The position numbers were made by a program, and so were the translations under genes. The notes below the pieces were generated by a model that saw only the letters and a list, made by a program, of their open reading frames with translations, searched no databases and had not been told where the DNA came from. A DNA stretch of 64,000 nt from Fusarium oxysporum f. sp. lycopersici 4287 (taxonomy: Eukaryota > Ascomycota > Sordariomycetes > Hypocreales > Nectriaceae): contig NC_030991.1 of assembly GCF_000149955.1 (NCBI RefSeq), positions 2,416,340-2,480,339 of the forward strand, read 5' to 3'. Below are positions 45,717-57,086 of the stretch, piece after piece (position 1 is the stretch's first letter; every line of letters begins with the position of its first letter).

Positions 45717-45770
45717 CTTGAGTTGAAGTTTGGTTCTTTGATTCAGAAGAGAAACCCGGTGTTTGCTAAC

Positions 45771-45784
45771 CCGGGCTCATAACC
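45771..45784 (-). other. Primer-binding site matching the tRNA-iMet anticodon arm
   Basis: Immediately inside the 5' LTR the minus strand reads ggttatgagcccgg. It complements the anticodon stem-loop of initiator tRNA-Met (GGGCUCAUAACC), not the tRNA 3' end. This half-tRNA priming is known from Drosophila copia and related elements. Confidence 0.75.
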
Positions 45785-45981
45785 TGTTGTTTATATTGCG
45801 CAGTAGTGCTAGGTGAAAATATATATTTTTGTATAACTTGATTGTTCATTAGTGAGATGAGAGTTCTTCTCAGGTTTATATCTCTAAATGATTTCATCTA
45901 GGACTTTAAACTTTAAATCTAGGACTTTCAGACTGTTAGTCTGAATCCTGAAGGGAAGGGGGATCCCCGGATTTTCCAACA
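45785..45981 (-). repeat. Copia 5' LTR
   Basis: 197 bp, identical to the LTR at 40807; followed by the CTTAT duplication. Confidence 0.95.
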
Positions 45982-45995
45982 CTTATAAAACACGT

Positions 45996-47261
45996 TATAA
46001 AAAGATGACGCGTTGAAGTTTAATAACTTTTGACATCGCAATGCGAAAGTTTTTGCCCAGTATGAAGTTGGTCTAGTTAGCCCGTCGAGCGGTTTCCCAA
46101 GTTATTCTCTTACCTTGAACCCCGCGGCTGTGGTTACTTGTCTGGTAGCAGCCATGAGCTCCGTGACAGCTGCTGTGTTACCCTTCCAGGTGAACTGGGA
46201 AATTGCGGCTTCATCGGGGTTCAAGAACTGATCCAATGCTACAACGACAACGAGTCATTGATTTGCTTGTTCATAGAAGCTCTAGAGACTGAATATTATG
46301 CAATCTTGAGGTCAATTAATTACCTTCTGTCATATCTATTATTGGGCAAAGATGATCCTTAAATCCGCTCCTCTTATGACAAAACATATGATTAAGAGCT
46401 GCAATCAAAGGTAATATGGAATATTATATGCGGAATTATGTAAATCACGTCGGAGCCCAAAATCATCTTACTGTTGACTCCCGACTAGGGAACCGACAAA
46501 GGTAAGATAGCCACATGAACCAAGTGTATGGTCCGATTCACCTTTATTTTCGTCTAGCATAATCAACTCTCTATTTCAACATAATCACTCCAGAAGTCTT
46601 ATCATTATTGTATCTTATTTTACCATACTAAATGCAGAGTAAAATGGTAAAACTAGGACGCTGCAGCAGCAAGCTACCGATAACAAGGTCTGCGCCGTTA
46701 ATAAACTGTGCATCTACGCTTGACGAAAAAGAAATATGAATTGGCAAATACTTAAGCATTTAGATATTAGGGTCCTTCCTAAACCCTAGCGTATATATAG
46801 TAACTTCTAATAGTTAAACTATTACTATTAGTAGATACCAGTAACTACCGTATTAAGTTAGAAAAGGCAGAAAGAAAGTTTCCGCACCAGTAAGGCTTTT
46901 TGAGTAACTATATCTATAACTCCGTTGGAATTCGAAAAAGCATATAAAGCATTTTATGTAGAAGTAACTATACTCTAATATATGAACAGAGTTCGGGGCG
47001 ACTCATTACATTGAAAAATAGTCTAGAGACGTAATAAGTCCTATGGAACTCACTGACATATCCGTAGAACTATAAATAATAGGAAAGGCTGCAAGGTATG
47101 ATATAAGATATAGCTAGCCACAAAGCTAAGAAGATTAGCAATATAACTACCGCTATAAAATATAAAGTCTATTTCCTCAATCCGACCTGAGCCTGACGGA
47201 CTCAGTGTAATGCCTGATGTAAGATTCATCTCGACACGAAAGTTGCGACATGATGCGCTTT
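45996..47261. other. AT-rich intergenic stretch
   Basis: No gene recognised. Very AT-rich between 46.6 and 47.2 kb with many TA/TAA runs, consistent with heavy RIP. Confidence 0.45.
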
Positions 47262-48400
47262 TTAGCTGTCCGTTCTGATATCAGCATGCTCCGTTGGTAT
47301 GTAGCGTGATACGCACAAGGGACAGGTATAATGTTGTCTCAGGTACCAATGGATAATGCAACCCGAATGAAATACATGTCCGCATGACAACCGACGAGCA
47401 ATATCACTATCCGCCATCGCTTCCAAGCATATAACACTATATAACAAGAATGGTCAGTTTCAGAATAGAATTATCTCTTGAGCTACACTGCTTGCCAAAT
47501 ACTATTCCCACGGGGACAAGAAGGATGCTCCTCTGAGTCAGCTATCTCTATCTCTGTTATTACTTGCTTATATGCCCGCGGCGGAGCTATTGGGTCTAGC
47601 CGTTCTACATCAGTAATCTCGGATCTCATGCTCCTAACTGAAACGTCGCTCTCAGAATCCTCTCGGACCCGGTTCTGGTTCTGTCTGATATCGCTCAATT
47701 CAAGTCTTTTTCATAGTTAGCTTGTGCAATAGAGCGTCTATACTAATATGAGACCACGTACCCGTGTAGGATAAGAAGGGCATAAAAGATAAAAAGGGCT
47801 ATAAAAAACATAATTACGAGGAGTAATTGGATCGATTCCTCCGACTGGATAGATCCGGGCCTGACCCTTGGGACTTGAGATATATTTGCTGTCGCCATGA
47901 TTGTTGCCGCTTTCTCAATATCACCTGCTCCAGCCTTGCGAATATCTAGGCGCCAGAAGACTAGATTTATGGTGATGTGAAATTTCGAGCGAGTACCAGC
48001 ATCAGGCGCAGTTGTTGTGATCTGGTATTTGGTGTAACAACCTGGGGTGATTTTGGTGCGGCATCAGCTTTTGGCCGGGTGTAACATGATCACAAAAGTT
48101 TATGCCTACACCTTCAGAATGACTCCTCTTATCTTGGGCAACACAGTCTGTCATACAGTTCATTTTGGAATACCCCGCGTTGCCAGATGAAGCCCCCGTC
48201 GATGATCTTTGCGTCTTCCGGAACAGAAGACGCCGATTTTGTAAGCGAGGACTTCGTAAGCTAGCCTATATACGTGATCTCCGGGGCGGGTATGAAAGAT
48301 TAATTATCCTGCAAGATTCCATCCCTGATGGACTCCGAGTTGTCCAGTTGCCTTGAGCTGGTGGCATGACGTGCACTGACACCACAGGTCGGGATGCGCA
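47262..48400 (-). pseudogene. Transmembrane RING-H2 protein, copy R1 (decayed)
   Basis: The minus strand carries an ectodomain relic (ITYIG* LTKSSLTKSAS...EDAKII), then CYTKYQITTTAPDAGTRSKF, a membrane helix (LLLVIMFFIALFIFYALLIL), a linker (MSDIRQNQNRVREDSESDV ... APPRAYKQV) and a RING-H2 finger. The first Cys of the finger is split by a 59-bp intron (47437-47495): SI C|VICLEAM, then ARRLSCGHVFHSGC and YTCPLC. The intron begins GC rather than GT; copy R2 has GT at the same place. Stops in the ectodomain (TAG where R2 has TGG) mark it as a RIPed relic. The architecture suggests a membrane E3 ubiquitin ligase. Confidence 0.72.
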
Positions 48401-48426
48401 CTGTATGCCGTTTTCAACTTCATTTT

Positions 48427-48617
48427 TATTGGAAAATCCGATCCCTTTTCTATCAGGATTCCGACTATTAAACTGAAAGTCCTACAATTAGAGTTCAAAA
48501 GTCCTAGATTAAATCACCTGGAGATATAAACCGGTGAAGAACTATTATCTCAAGAATTAACAACAAGTTTAATAAATATATATTTTCACTCACCACCCCT
48601 GCCCAATGTAAACAATA
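48427..48617 (+). mobile_element. Diverged solo LTR of the Copia family
   Basis: tattggaaaatccg...gactattaaactgaaagtcct...gagatataaacc...ccaatgtaaacaata follows the reverse complement of the 197-bp LTR throughout, with many substitutions and small indels. The TG start is TA and the CA end is TA (RIP-like). No clear target duplication. Confidence 0.72.
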
Positions 48618-51511
48618 TTTCTATTTTCGAATGCTCTACAAACTACCTATGTGATATCATGTCTGAATGCTGACCCCCTTGATGCTTAAGTCGCTGATTC
48701 AAATTCGGTTGAGGATGCATCTTGTCTTGCATACATGGTACCCATATAACCTATACGCCGATTCACAAATCAAAAACCGCAACGGTTGCGTTGCGTTTTA
48801 CATCCTGCATTTCTTATCAGTGTAAAGACGTCAATAGATCCTTTGTAAGTCTGAGCTATCCCTGCATTCTGGCCTAAGCCAAGTTCATTGTTTTAACACC
48901 ATGAGATGTCTTTTTCGAATTTGATTGTCCTAATCTATAACATTGCATTCTTCTGATCCACGTATTCGAAAACCCTTCGCCTTTGTTATCGCTTTGGTCC
49001 GTTGTGAGTTCCTCTCCCACAGAGCACACTCAGGCATCATGAATTACGGGCCAAAAACGCTCGCTTACGCCGCTTTTTCTTAACTAGTTTGGTATGAAGT
49101 ACGACTGCCATGTCGGTTATGATGTTGATGGGTGTTCGACGATTGTCGCACTGCTTCCCGCCGACTTTGTTCATACCAAGTGCTCAATGATGTACCTTGG
49201 TATTTCAGATCACTATCGTCAATCTTGGTGATTGTAACATAGTGGTATGAGTCCTGGTTCGCGGGTGGCACCATGGACATATCATATCGACTTGTGTTGT
49301 AGCTTTGGTGATGAGGCGAGCTAGCTATGGCAATTATACTAAGGCAAGAGAAGGGCATATAACGGAATAGAGAGAGATGGTTTGAGGCAGACGTAGGGAT
49401 GTAAATTAAATTTATAGACGTATTATATGAAGTACGTGATACCATGGGTAGGATTATTTTATTGCATATGTTTATGTGCAAATAGACTGATGCTCTTGTC
49501 TAGAAACCAGCTATACGAGGTAGGATATGTAGTCGTAAGGCCCTCCCAATCGGTTTTCAAGATTCATCACGCCATGCAAACTACGAAAAGAATTTTCAGT
49601 TTTATTTTCATTTAACTTTTATTTTTTTAGATGACGCATTGCTATTTTAACTCGAGATTGTTTTCAGAGCGTCTAGATTTATCATATGATCTCCCCTGTT
49701 ATGAGAGTAGTTGCATCTTTGTGTTTAAAGTTACCAAGCTTTGCTACTGCATGACGGAAGCCTTTACACATATCAGGCTATATGAACTGCATGCTATCCG
49801 GTAATTGCTTAATTGGCTGGTGTCTTCCAATTGTTGGTAACTTATGATACGAATTCGTTCTTTGTCCAATCTCTGTGTCTGAGTGATCCATGAGGTCTAG
49901 ACTCCATTACATCGATCCATATGGCTTGGTCACTTTTGCTCATCACACGTAACAAAACCTTGTGCTTCCGATTGTCGAGAACGGTCGACAGGTAAGCCGC
50001 CAACCTTCCGATATCCGGAAGGGTTCATCCACAAGCAAGGAGGAATATCTCATGTCTGCCACGTGTTTGTTTAAAATTGAACTTATTCCAAAAGATGTTC
50101 ACTTGCACTAGACATTTGGCAGCTGGCGGTCGTTGTTGACGAAATTTCTTCTCGCAAGTACGTAGCGTGAAATTTCTCCGTCACTCGAAGCCAAACCATC
50201 TTCTTCCTTGAGCCCTTTCTTCCCCTCATTTTATCTCATAGCACGTGCCGATTCGATTCGATAAACTGTACCGCGGAAAGTAGCGTGACAAGGTGGCTGC
50301 TAGAACCGCAGACTAAACGGCCATCCATCACACTCTGCCTTGTCCCTCCCCCGCTCGAGATAGACTAACCACAGCTTGTTTGTATGGTTGTATTTAATGA
50401 TTGAGTCAGTGTGGAATACTGTAGGATTTTCACTAAGAAATCGCCAACTCTGACTATTTATTCGACAATTGACTAGAATCATATTCTGCCTCATTAACGT
50501 ATCATTGGGAGGGGGGTGGTGGGGTCAGATCATCCGACAAAGTTAGTCCGAAAGCATAAACCCTCGCGCTAATGTTTCCTCTGCATATAACCTAGAGGTC
50601 AGATCAGTAAGAAATTAGCTGTAAAGTCGCATTGCTGCAACTGTGGGTATGATAATTTTGAGGCGGGGGAGCGAATAGCACGACGCTAATGATGATCCCG
50701 GTGGTTGACTAATGTAAAAATCGTTAACTGGAAGGGCTGTTGCTATGAACTCTGGTACCTATGCGATCTTAGAGCTTGATAAATCGTGTCGATAGCTGCA
50801 GTGCCTAGGTTAAAGCGAAGCAGGATCAGTAAATCTCATCCTGCTGGCATCAGATCAAGGACTTACCTGTTCTCAAAAGTCTTGAGATGCCGGTTACTGG
50901 CAGATGCTTACCATAGCCTTGTACGACTAACATTTTCATGGTGCCTAAACTCGCATTTATCCAGGGTTATCTCTTTGACCGGCACAAGACTGCAAAAGGT
51001 AACTGTTAGATACGAATGAATACGATGGGGTGAGTGTATCCAAGTGTGTACCAGAATGTTGTGATGTTATTGATCGTCGACTTGATTCTTTGATCAGTCT
51101 GTCCGTGAGGGGTTTCACCCCTCTTTTGGATACAAGAATAATATTGCAGTAAGGGAAATGGAGCCCATTCCTGTTGGATTAGTGATAGCGCCTCGATAAA
51201 AGAAACATATATTTTGTGGGTCCCCGGATATATTAATACCAGGTAGCAGGGAAAACACCAAAAAGGACAGAACAGAGACAGAAGCTCCTGGGGACGAGAT
51301 TGATCCTCAAGTGTGAAAATTAACCCTATTTTAATTGGATATTAACCCTACTCGCGTATCTAACAATTCCCAGCCGCCAATCTAACAGTAACTTACCCCG
51401 CTTTTTTGCAGGTACCTGCGGGGTACTCAGACAGACAGCTTCTTCTTTCAACACCACCAAAATCATCAAAATCCTCATACAAATTGACCTTAACAAGTCT
51501 CAATTAAACCG
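48618..51511. other. Long gene-poor, RIP-like stretch
   Basis: No gene could be supported. A 133-codon minus-strand frame at 49080-49481 (ends HNRHGSRTSYQTS) is the longest but has no domain or signal and is probably chance. The segment 51320-51360 contains ttaaccct twice, resembling piggyBac TTAA-CCC termini, and may be the 5' end of piggyBac-like copy 3. Confidence 0.4.
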
Positions 51512-53441
51512 ATAAGCTCCCAAGAGATACATATACTAGATGATCATAGCTTTGATAGCCCGCCTTTTACGGTAGCTGCTAATGACCTCACTGGCGCACC
51601 TAACATTCCGCCCGAAGAGGGCCGCGGTGATGATTTTGAACCTTTTAACCTAGAATATCGTGATTTTCAGATCAACCGTCTGCCCCAGCAACCACTTGAA
51701 TTATTCCAGCTTTTCGTGCCTATTTCCCTTGTACAGTCATGGGTCGAATACACCGAAGACTGGGCTTTTTTTGCGCTGATAATGGCATCAAAGATAGCTG
51801 GAATACCCACCTTTCCGACCACTCGCGGTTGCACGCTTGGGAAGGCATCTCCACCGCAACGGCTTATGTATGGCTTGGGGTCCTTATTTACCTAGGAATT
51901 CATAGGGAAATATCCCTCAAGGGCCATTGGGAGGCCCCTAGGCTAGGAGATCAGCGACCTCTTCACTCGATCATCAAGTTCATGCCGTTACGGGAGTTCG
52001 AGCTGACCACACAGTATTTCCGCACTTTTGACTACACCAAGCTCGATGTGAGGGTTGAGAGCGATCTTCCAAAGACCTTCCAAGCGGCTGAAGAGTGGTC
52101 TGAGCATATACAAAGGGTGTCTATCGAGCACTATCTTCCAGGGACTAATCTGACTGTAGATGAGTGCATGGTGCCGTTTACGGGCAGATCAAAAGAGACA
52201 ACGCTCGTCAAGGGAAAGTCCACGCCAGTGGGGTTCAAAATCTGGGTTATTGCGCAACAGGGCTACTTTCTGGAGTGGCTTTGGCATGTGAAGGCATCAC
52301 CAGTTACGGCTGTAATGGTCAAGCTAGAGGCACCGACGCCGTACGGCAAGAAGGGAAAGATACGGACCGAGATCCATCTTAGCACTACACAGAGTGTGGT
52401 AGTTCACCTACTGAAAAGGCTGACATCGCAGACACATCACGTCTTCACGGATAACCTCTTCTCGTCGCCGCAGCTCTTCCGCCTCCTTCGGCAGCTTGGA
52501 TACGGGCTACAGGCACAGCACGCCCTAATTGCGGCATCACCACCGACATGAAGCTGATAAAAGAGACCGGGAAGCTTCCTAATGGCAAGCAGCTGTTGTT
52601 TAATAAGGTGTATTTGATCCCGACGAAGGATAAACAGGTATGGACAACTTTACCTATATTTCACTTACTAATCTATCTTTTTTCCTTCCCTCTAGGTCCT
52701 TCAAATTGCCTGGAAAGATAGCTCTGTGGTGCTCTTCCTTTCAACTATGCACGGCATAACCCCTCTTAACCGCACACCAAAAGAGAGGAAGTTGCCCGCC
52801 AAAAGAGGCACAAAGGCAGAGGCACAACGCCTGAAGGAGGTCTTCAATGGAGATCAGGCTAGGATAATCCCTATTCCTTCTGTTGCCGCTCAGTATAACG
52901 ATGAAATGAATCACGTAGATCGCGGCGATCAGATAAGATCCTATACCTCATATCAGCATCTTTTCCGGCGCGGTCCTTGGCAGGCGTTGCTTTGGTCTTT
53001 TCTCCTTGACGTTGCACTTGCGAATAGCTTCATTTTGCAGAAGAAGACCCGGCAGCCGCATTGGAAGCCCTATACCACGCTTCAAGACTGGAAAGAGGCT
53101 ATTTATAACGCCAGTTTCAACAAGTACGGCACCGATAGCGGCATAAGGAAGAGATGCCGTACAGGGAAGGAAGAAGACAGCGAGGATCTTGAAGCACGGC
53201 AAGTTCACCTACAAAGAGATATCAATCATATCCGTAGAGGCAAAAATTCCGACTGCCTAGCTTGCAAAGGCTTCCGGCAAGGGCAGCCTCGACCCTTCAA
53301 AAAAAGAAGCAAAAAAGGAGGTTATCTACAGCCGATATCAGGAAATCAGCGGCGGTCACAGACCCGGTACGGCTGCAAAGTATGTGAGATAGCCATTTGT
53401 AACACAGCAAGCTGCTGGTACTTCTATCACACGCAAAATTA
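51512..53441 (+). pseudogene. piggyBac-like transposase, copy 3 (decayed)
   Basis: The start is ATA at 51512 where ATG is expected (I-S-S-Q-E matching MSSQS of copy 1). Then LDDHSFDSPPFTVAANDL, FEPFNLEYRDFQINRLP and FVPISLVQSWVEYTEDW, followed by a frameshift near 51765. The frame resumes at NGIKDSWNTHLSDHSRLHAW and keeps NLTVDECMVPFTGR and HHVFTDNLFSSPQLF. A -1 frameshift at 52503 (GYGLQAQ for GYGATGT) is at the same codon as in copy 1. After a 58-bp intron (52638-52695) come YNDEMNHVDRGDQIRSY and the zinc tail (CLACKGFRQGQ, CKVCEIAIC, CWYFYH). All three catalytic Asp are still present. Confidence 0.87.
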
Positions 53442-54316
53442 GGTGTGTGGGGATGTACCTTGAGTTACGCTAATTTTGATTGGCTCTAGACCCCTGTCTT
53501 GACCTCGTTGCAGTCTTGTGCTGGTCAAAGAGATAAGATTCTGGCTAGAGTGCTCGGAAAATGATTTATTACATTACGTTAATAGCAGACGTAGTCGGAG
53601 TGGCCGAAACTCTAAACTAGAGCGATTATAATGGCGATGGGGTTATCCAAAAAGCTCTAGATCGGGACATTAAAATTCCGACAAGATATTTCACGGGATC
53701 AAAACAAGAAACTTATGATAGGCCAGGATGCAGAAGTAGCTTAGGCTTACAGAGGCTTTACCAATGTTCCTACGGCATTGATATGTGGAATAAAGAATGT
53801 AAGGCCCAACGCAACCATAGCCGCTCTTTATATGCATATCGGAGTATAAGCCGATAGGGGTACCATAAATGCAAGACTAGATCTACCTTCAAGCATCATA
53901 AAAAGGTGCGAATATGACTAGCATGGAGGTGCAAGCTTTAATCGATAGCCATGGGTATGCATTGATCTCGAGTAGTCTATGGCTATGTGAATAGATATTG
54001 GCGTACATTTAAGATGACGATAGTTAAGTTGATAAGACTCCAGCATAAGCTGGAGATTACCGTGATGAAAGTACCAAATGTCATTATGGGTGGCATGCAA
54101 CCTTACAATGTGGATGCCTCTTTCTTCACCATAAAGGGAATTCTTTTAAAGCGTAAAGTCCAGGGACTTGGAAGGTTATCGCCATCAACGCCTGGTAGCG
54201 GTCAAACATTCTTTGCGCAATTCTATGGGAGGCCACTGTCGCCGGTCGCCCTACCGCAAAAAACAGTAGCTAGTAGTCCAGGTTATGTGATAAATATATG
54301 ATAGGGACAGGCTTTC
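53442..54316. other. Intergenic with an unassigned coding-like relic
   Basis: The first part is the piggyBac-like 3' flank. A plus-strand open stretch at about 53625-53856 (ALDRDIKIPTRYFTGSKQ ... CRSSLGLQRLYQCSYG) has gene-like composition and three cysteines, but no start and no family I recognise. It may be a relic of a small secreted protein or part of the R2 gene. Confidence 0.35.
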
Positions 54317-55589
54317 ATGATATATTTAGAGTTATGCCCTAACCAGATTAGAAACAGTGACCTAAGAATCAAGAGGGCCAATACAACAGACACAATAGCA
54401 CCCACACAGTTTGCACAGGACTGGAAACATAGAGTTCGAAACGGCGCCTTTGTCAACCACAACACAGGTATGGGATGGCAAGCTAACCAGCAGCCTATCG
54501 GAGGAGGCCTCGACCAATTCCCAACAGAATCTTTCAGTATAATCAATCTTTCATTCCCGCCCCGGATGATCACATATATAGGCTGGCTCAAGAAGTCCTC
54601 AATTACAAAATCAGCGCCTTCTGTTACAAAAGACGCGATGATCATCGTTGAGGACCTCATCTCGCAACGCAGGTTGTTCCGATCTGAACTGTATTGCAGA
54701 CAGTGTCGCGTAAGGTGAGAGGAGTCATTCTGAAGGTGTCGGCATAAATTTTCGTAATCATGTTACACCCGGCCAATGCCGATGCCGCGCCAGTCACGCC
54801 AGGCTGTTTTATCAACCGACAGATCATACTAGATGCGCCTGATGCCGGTCCTCGCTCCAAGCTTCACCTAACCATATATCCAGCCTTCTGGCGCGTCACA
54901 CTTTTCAGCAAGCTGGCGCAGGTGATGTTAAGAACGCAACAACAATCATGACTATAGCAAATATGTCCCAAGTCCCAAAGATCAGTCCCGAATGCATCCA
55001 ATCAAAGGAACTGATCCAATTACTGCCCATAATTATGTTTTTTACATGTTTTTACATCTTTTATGCCTTTCTAATAAGTTATGAGTATGCCATCCCTAGT
55101 CAGCAAGTATCAACGCCTCTATTTCACGAGCTAAGTATGGGAAAGGCTCAAGAGTAGGAACACCAGACAGAATCAGATTCCGGTCCAAAGAGATTCCGTG
55201 GGCGACCCACCAGCAAGGAGCATGAACTCCGAGATTAGCAACTTGCAGCGGCTGGACTTAATAGCTCCACCGCGGACGTATAAGCAAGTAACATCAGAGA
55301 TGGAAATCGAGGGCCCAGGAGAACATTGGGCCTGGCCCGACGCGCTTGTAATCTGGTAAGCTATTCAAATCATTAGACAGATTCATTCTTAAATTAACTG
55401 TTCTTGTTATACAGCGCGATATGCTTAGAAACTATGACAGGTAGTGATACCGTCCGTCGGTTACCCTGCGGGCATACATTCCATTCAGGTTGCATCACTC
55501 CATGGTACCTGGGGCAACATTATACCTGTCCCTTATGCGTATCTCAGTTCATTCCATCAGAGCATACACATATCAGAACAAACAGGTGA
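54317..55589 (+). pseudogene. Transmembrane RING-H2 protein, copy R2 (decayed)
   Basis: Same gene as R1 in the opposite orientation, 7 kb away. An ectodomain stretch (MITYIGWLKKSSITKSAPSV) ends at a probable donor near 54714. The next exon reads CFINRQIILDAPDAGPRSKL; a 1-base shift near 54915 puts the following block (NMSQVPKISPECIQSKELIQ) and the membrane helix (LLPIIMFFTCFYIFYAFLIS) in another frame. The linker (RLDLIAPPRTYKQV) leads to a 59-bp GT-AG intron (55356-55414) and a complete RING-H2: CAICLETM, VRRLPCGHTFHSGC, YTCPLC. The C-terminus is IRTNR. The RING exon is intact; the upstream frameshift makes the whole gene a likely relic. Confidence 0.7.
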
Positions 55590-55953
55590 AAAGCATACGG
55601 CGTGGTGGTTCATCTACACCGAGTAATTACGACCTCATGAACTGGCACCTGTGCTAGCAGTACATGCTTTCGTGGCTCAACTTCAATCCAGCAAGCAGAG
55701 TTTGTATCACATGGTCGAAGTCATATTGCTGTATTTTTAACTTTATGGCTAGCTATCAATCATATGATACCTTGCGTATTCACTTAATCTAGCACAGTTT
55801 TGTGGAATATATCGGTGAGTTCCGTGGTTCCTATTATATGTCAAAGCTACTATTAAAAGTAGTAAGTTATCTCGAATTCCTGACGCGTATTAACGTATGG
55901 ATGCTAAGCCGGCTCACCTCTGCTGATTTGTATTCCCGAATATACTACTAACC
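55590..55953. other. Short intergenic stretch
   Basis: 3' flank of R2 and 5' flank of the alcohol dehydrogenase fragment; no gene seen. Confidence 0.45.
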
Positions 55954-56213
55954 ATGCCTGTTATTGAAATCCCAAAGGAGCAATGGGCGCAAGTACTCGA
56001 AAAGCCCGGCGGCCGTATGTGTCTCCTTGTCTATCTCAAACTTGGTACGCTAGACACTAATATCAATTAACAGTGGTAGTTCATAAGAAAGTCCCCGTGC
56101 ATATGCCAGGCCCTGATGAGGTACTGGTTAATGTGAAGTATTCAGGCATCTTTCATACCGATTTACATGCTATGATGGGCGATTGGCCACTGAAGAGGAA
56201 GATACCTCTCACA
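55954..56213 (+). pseudogene. Zinc alcohol dehydrogenase, 5' fragment
   Basis: MPVIEIPKEQWAQVLEKPGG is the N-terminus of fungal Adh1-type enzymes. A 59-bp intron (56015-56073) joins it to [20 protein letters not shown], then [20 protein letters not shown]. The catalytic zinc ligand Cys in the family motif (CHTDLHAM) is Phe here. Homology ends near 56213, where a hAT transposase sequence begins. Only about 70 of the usual 350 residues remain. Confidence 0.82.
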
Positions 56214-57086
56214 TGATTAACAGAGCCATTGAGCTAGCAGATCAAATTGATTACTATTGCTCAAAGGAGAAGGACCTTAAGCTTGATTCGCGTATGCTAT
56301 ATATCCAATTGAGAGGACAACTCTAATAGTCTCTAATTTCCGAACAAGAGTGGGCTGAGCTGAAAAGATTTGCAACTTCCTCAAATCATTCACCGATGCC
56401 ACCACGGCTGCAGAAGGTCACGCGCATGCAATCGATCGAACACTACCCATAATGGACTTCCTGTTTAACAAATTTGAGGCTGCACTGATCGAGTACGTAG
56501 ATGACGCTTTTATGGCGCTTTGTATTGATGCTGGAAGGGCGAAACTCGACGCATATTGCACTCCTACAGAGCGGTCGTCTGCTTATGTTGTAGCTACCGT
56601 CCTTAGCCCTTATCGAAAGTGACACTACTTTGACACCGCCTGGGAGGGAAATCCTGAGTGAATTGAGAGCAATAGGTCTGCCGTAGAAGATCTCTGGAAG
56701 TCTCGTTACGCACCAGTCGCCAAGTCAGCGGAATCATCAGCCCAGTCCTTGGTTGAAAAGACACTAGTGGAGAACTCGTTTCTTGCATGGGAGGACGAAC
56801 ATGAGGATCCCGAGCTTCCTACCCTATTTGACGAGTATTTGGACTATATATCAGCCCCAAGAATCAAAGTCAAAGATGTACGAAGGTGTTGGCCTGAGGG
56901 TACACAACAAACGCTTTAGATATCCAAACCTTTCCAAAATGGCGCTCGATCTTTTGTTACTTTCTGCGATATCTGCTGAGCTAGAACGTCTCTTCTCCGA
57001 TACAAAAATAACCCTCCAAGATCGCAGGAACAGGTTAGGGATTGATATAATCGAAGCAATTGCTTACATAAAGTCCTGGTCGAAGA
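56214..57086 (+). pseudogene. hAT transposase, 3' half (copy C), decayed
   Basis: The translation shows hAT blocks with several stops and shifts: LISEQEWAELK, then FLKSFTDATTAAEGHAHAID, IMDFLFNKFEAALIEYVDDA, KLDAYCTPTERSSAYVVATV. The C-terminal dimerisation domain (YPNLSKMALDLLLLSAISAE, LERLFSDTK, IEAIAYIKSW) is recognisable. The 5' half is absent and the 3' end is cut by the Hop-like MULE at 57087. It is a different hAT family from copies A and B. Confidence 0.8.

Larger units (their letters stand above)
40807..45981 (-). mobile_element. Copia (Ty1/copia) LTR retrotransposon, 5.2 kb, recent
   Basis: Two 197-bp LTRs (40807-41003 and 45785-45981) are identical by eye, begin TG and end CA, and are flanked by the 5-bp duplication CTTAT (40802-40806 and 45982-45986). 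The domain order gag, protease, integrase, reverse transcriptase, RNase H on the minus strand is that of Copia. Identical LTRs imply a recent insertion. A run of N lies in the integrase-RT linker. Confidence 0.95.
38956..45995 (-). mobile_element. Fot/pogo element (family A) split by a nested Copia
   Basis: The left terminus acgtgttttataagcgagtg (38956) and the right terminus (reverse complement, ending at 45995) are inverted repeats flanked by TA. The right terminal repeat is cut: ...cacttgcttat at 40806 and cttataaaacacgt at 45982 flank the Copia element. Removing the Copia and its 5-bp duplication leaves a 1860-bp element, almost the same as the 1858-bp family B element. The repeat has an internal duplicated unit (aagcgagtgaccc twice). 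Confidence 0.9.

Noticed and set aside
49080..49481. 133-codon minus-strand frame
   Set aside because: Low-complexity, His/Ser-rich, no signal peptide at its first Met, and surrounded by RIP-like AT-rich sequence.
51098..51120. gaggggtttcacccctc hairpin
   Set aside because: Short isolated stem with no gene context; fungal genes do not use such terminators.
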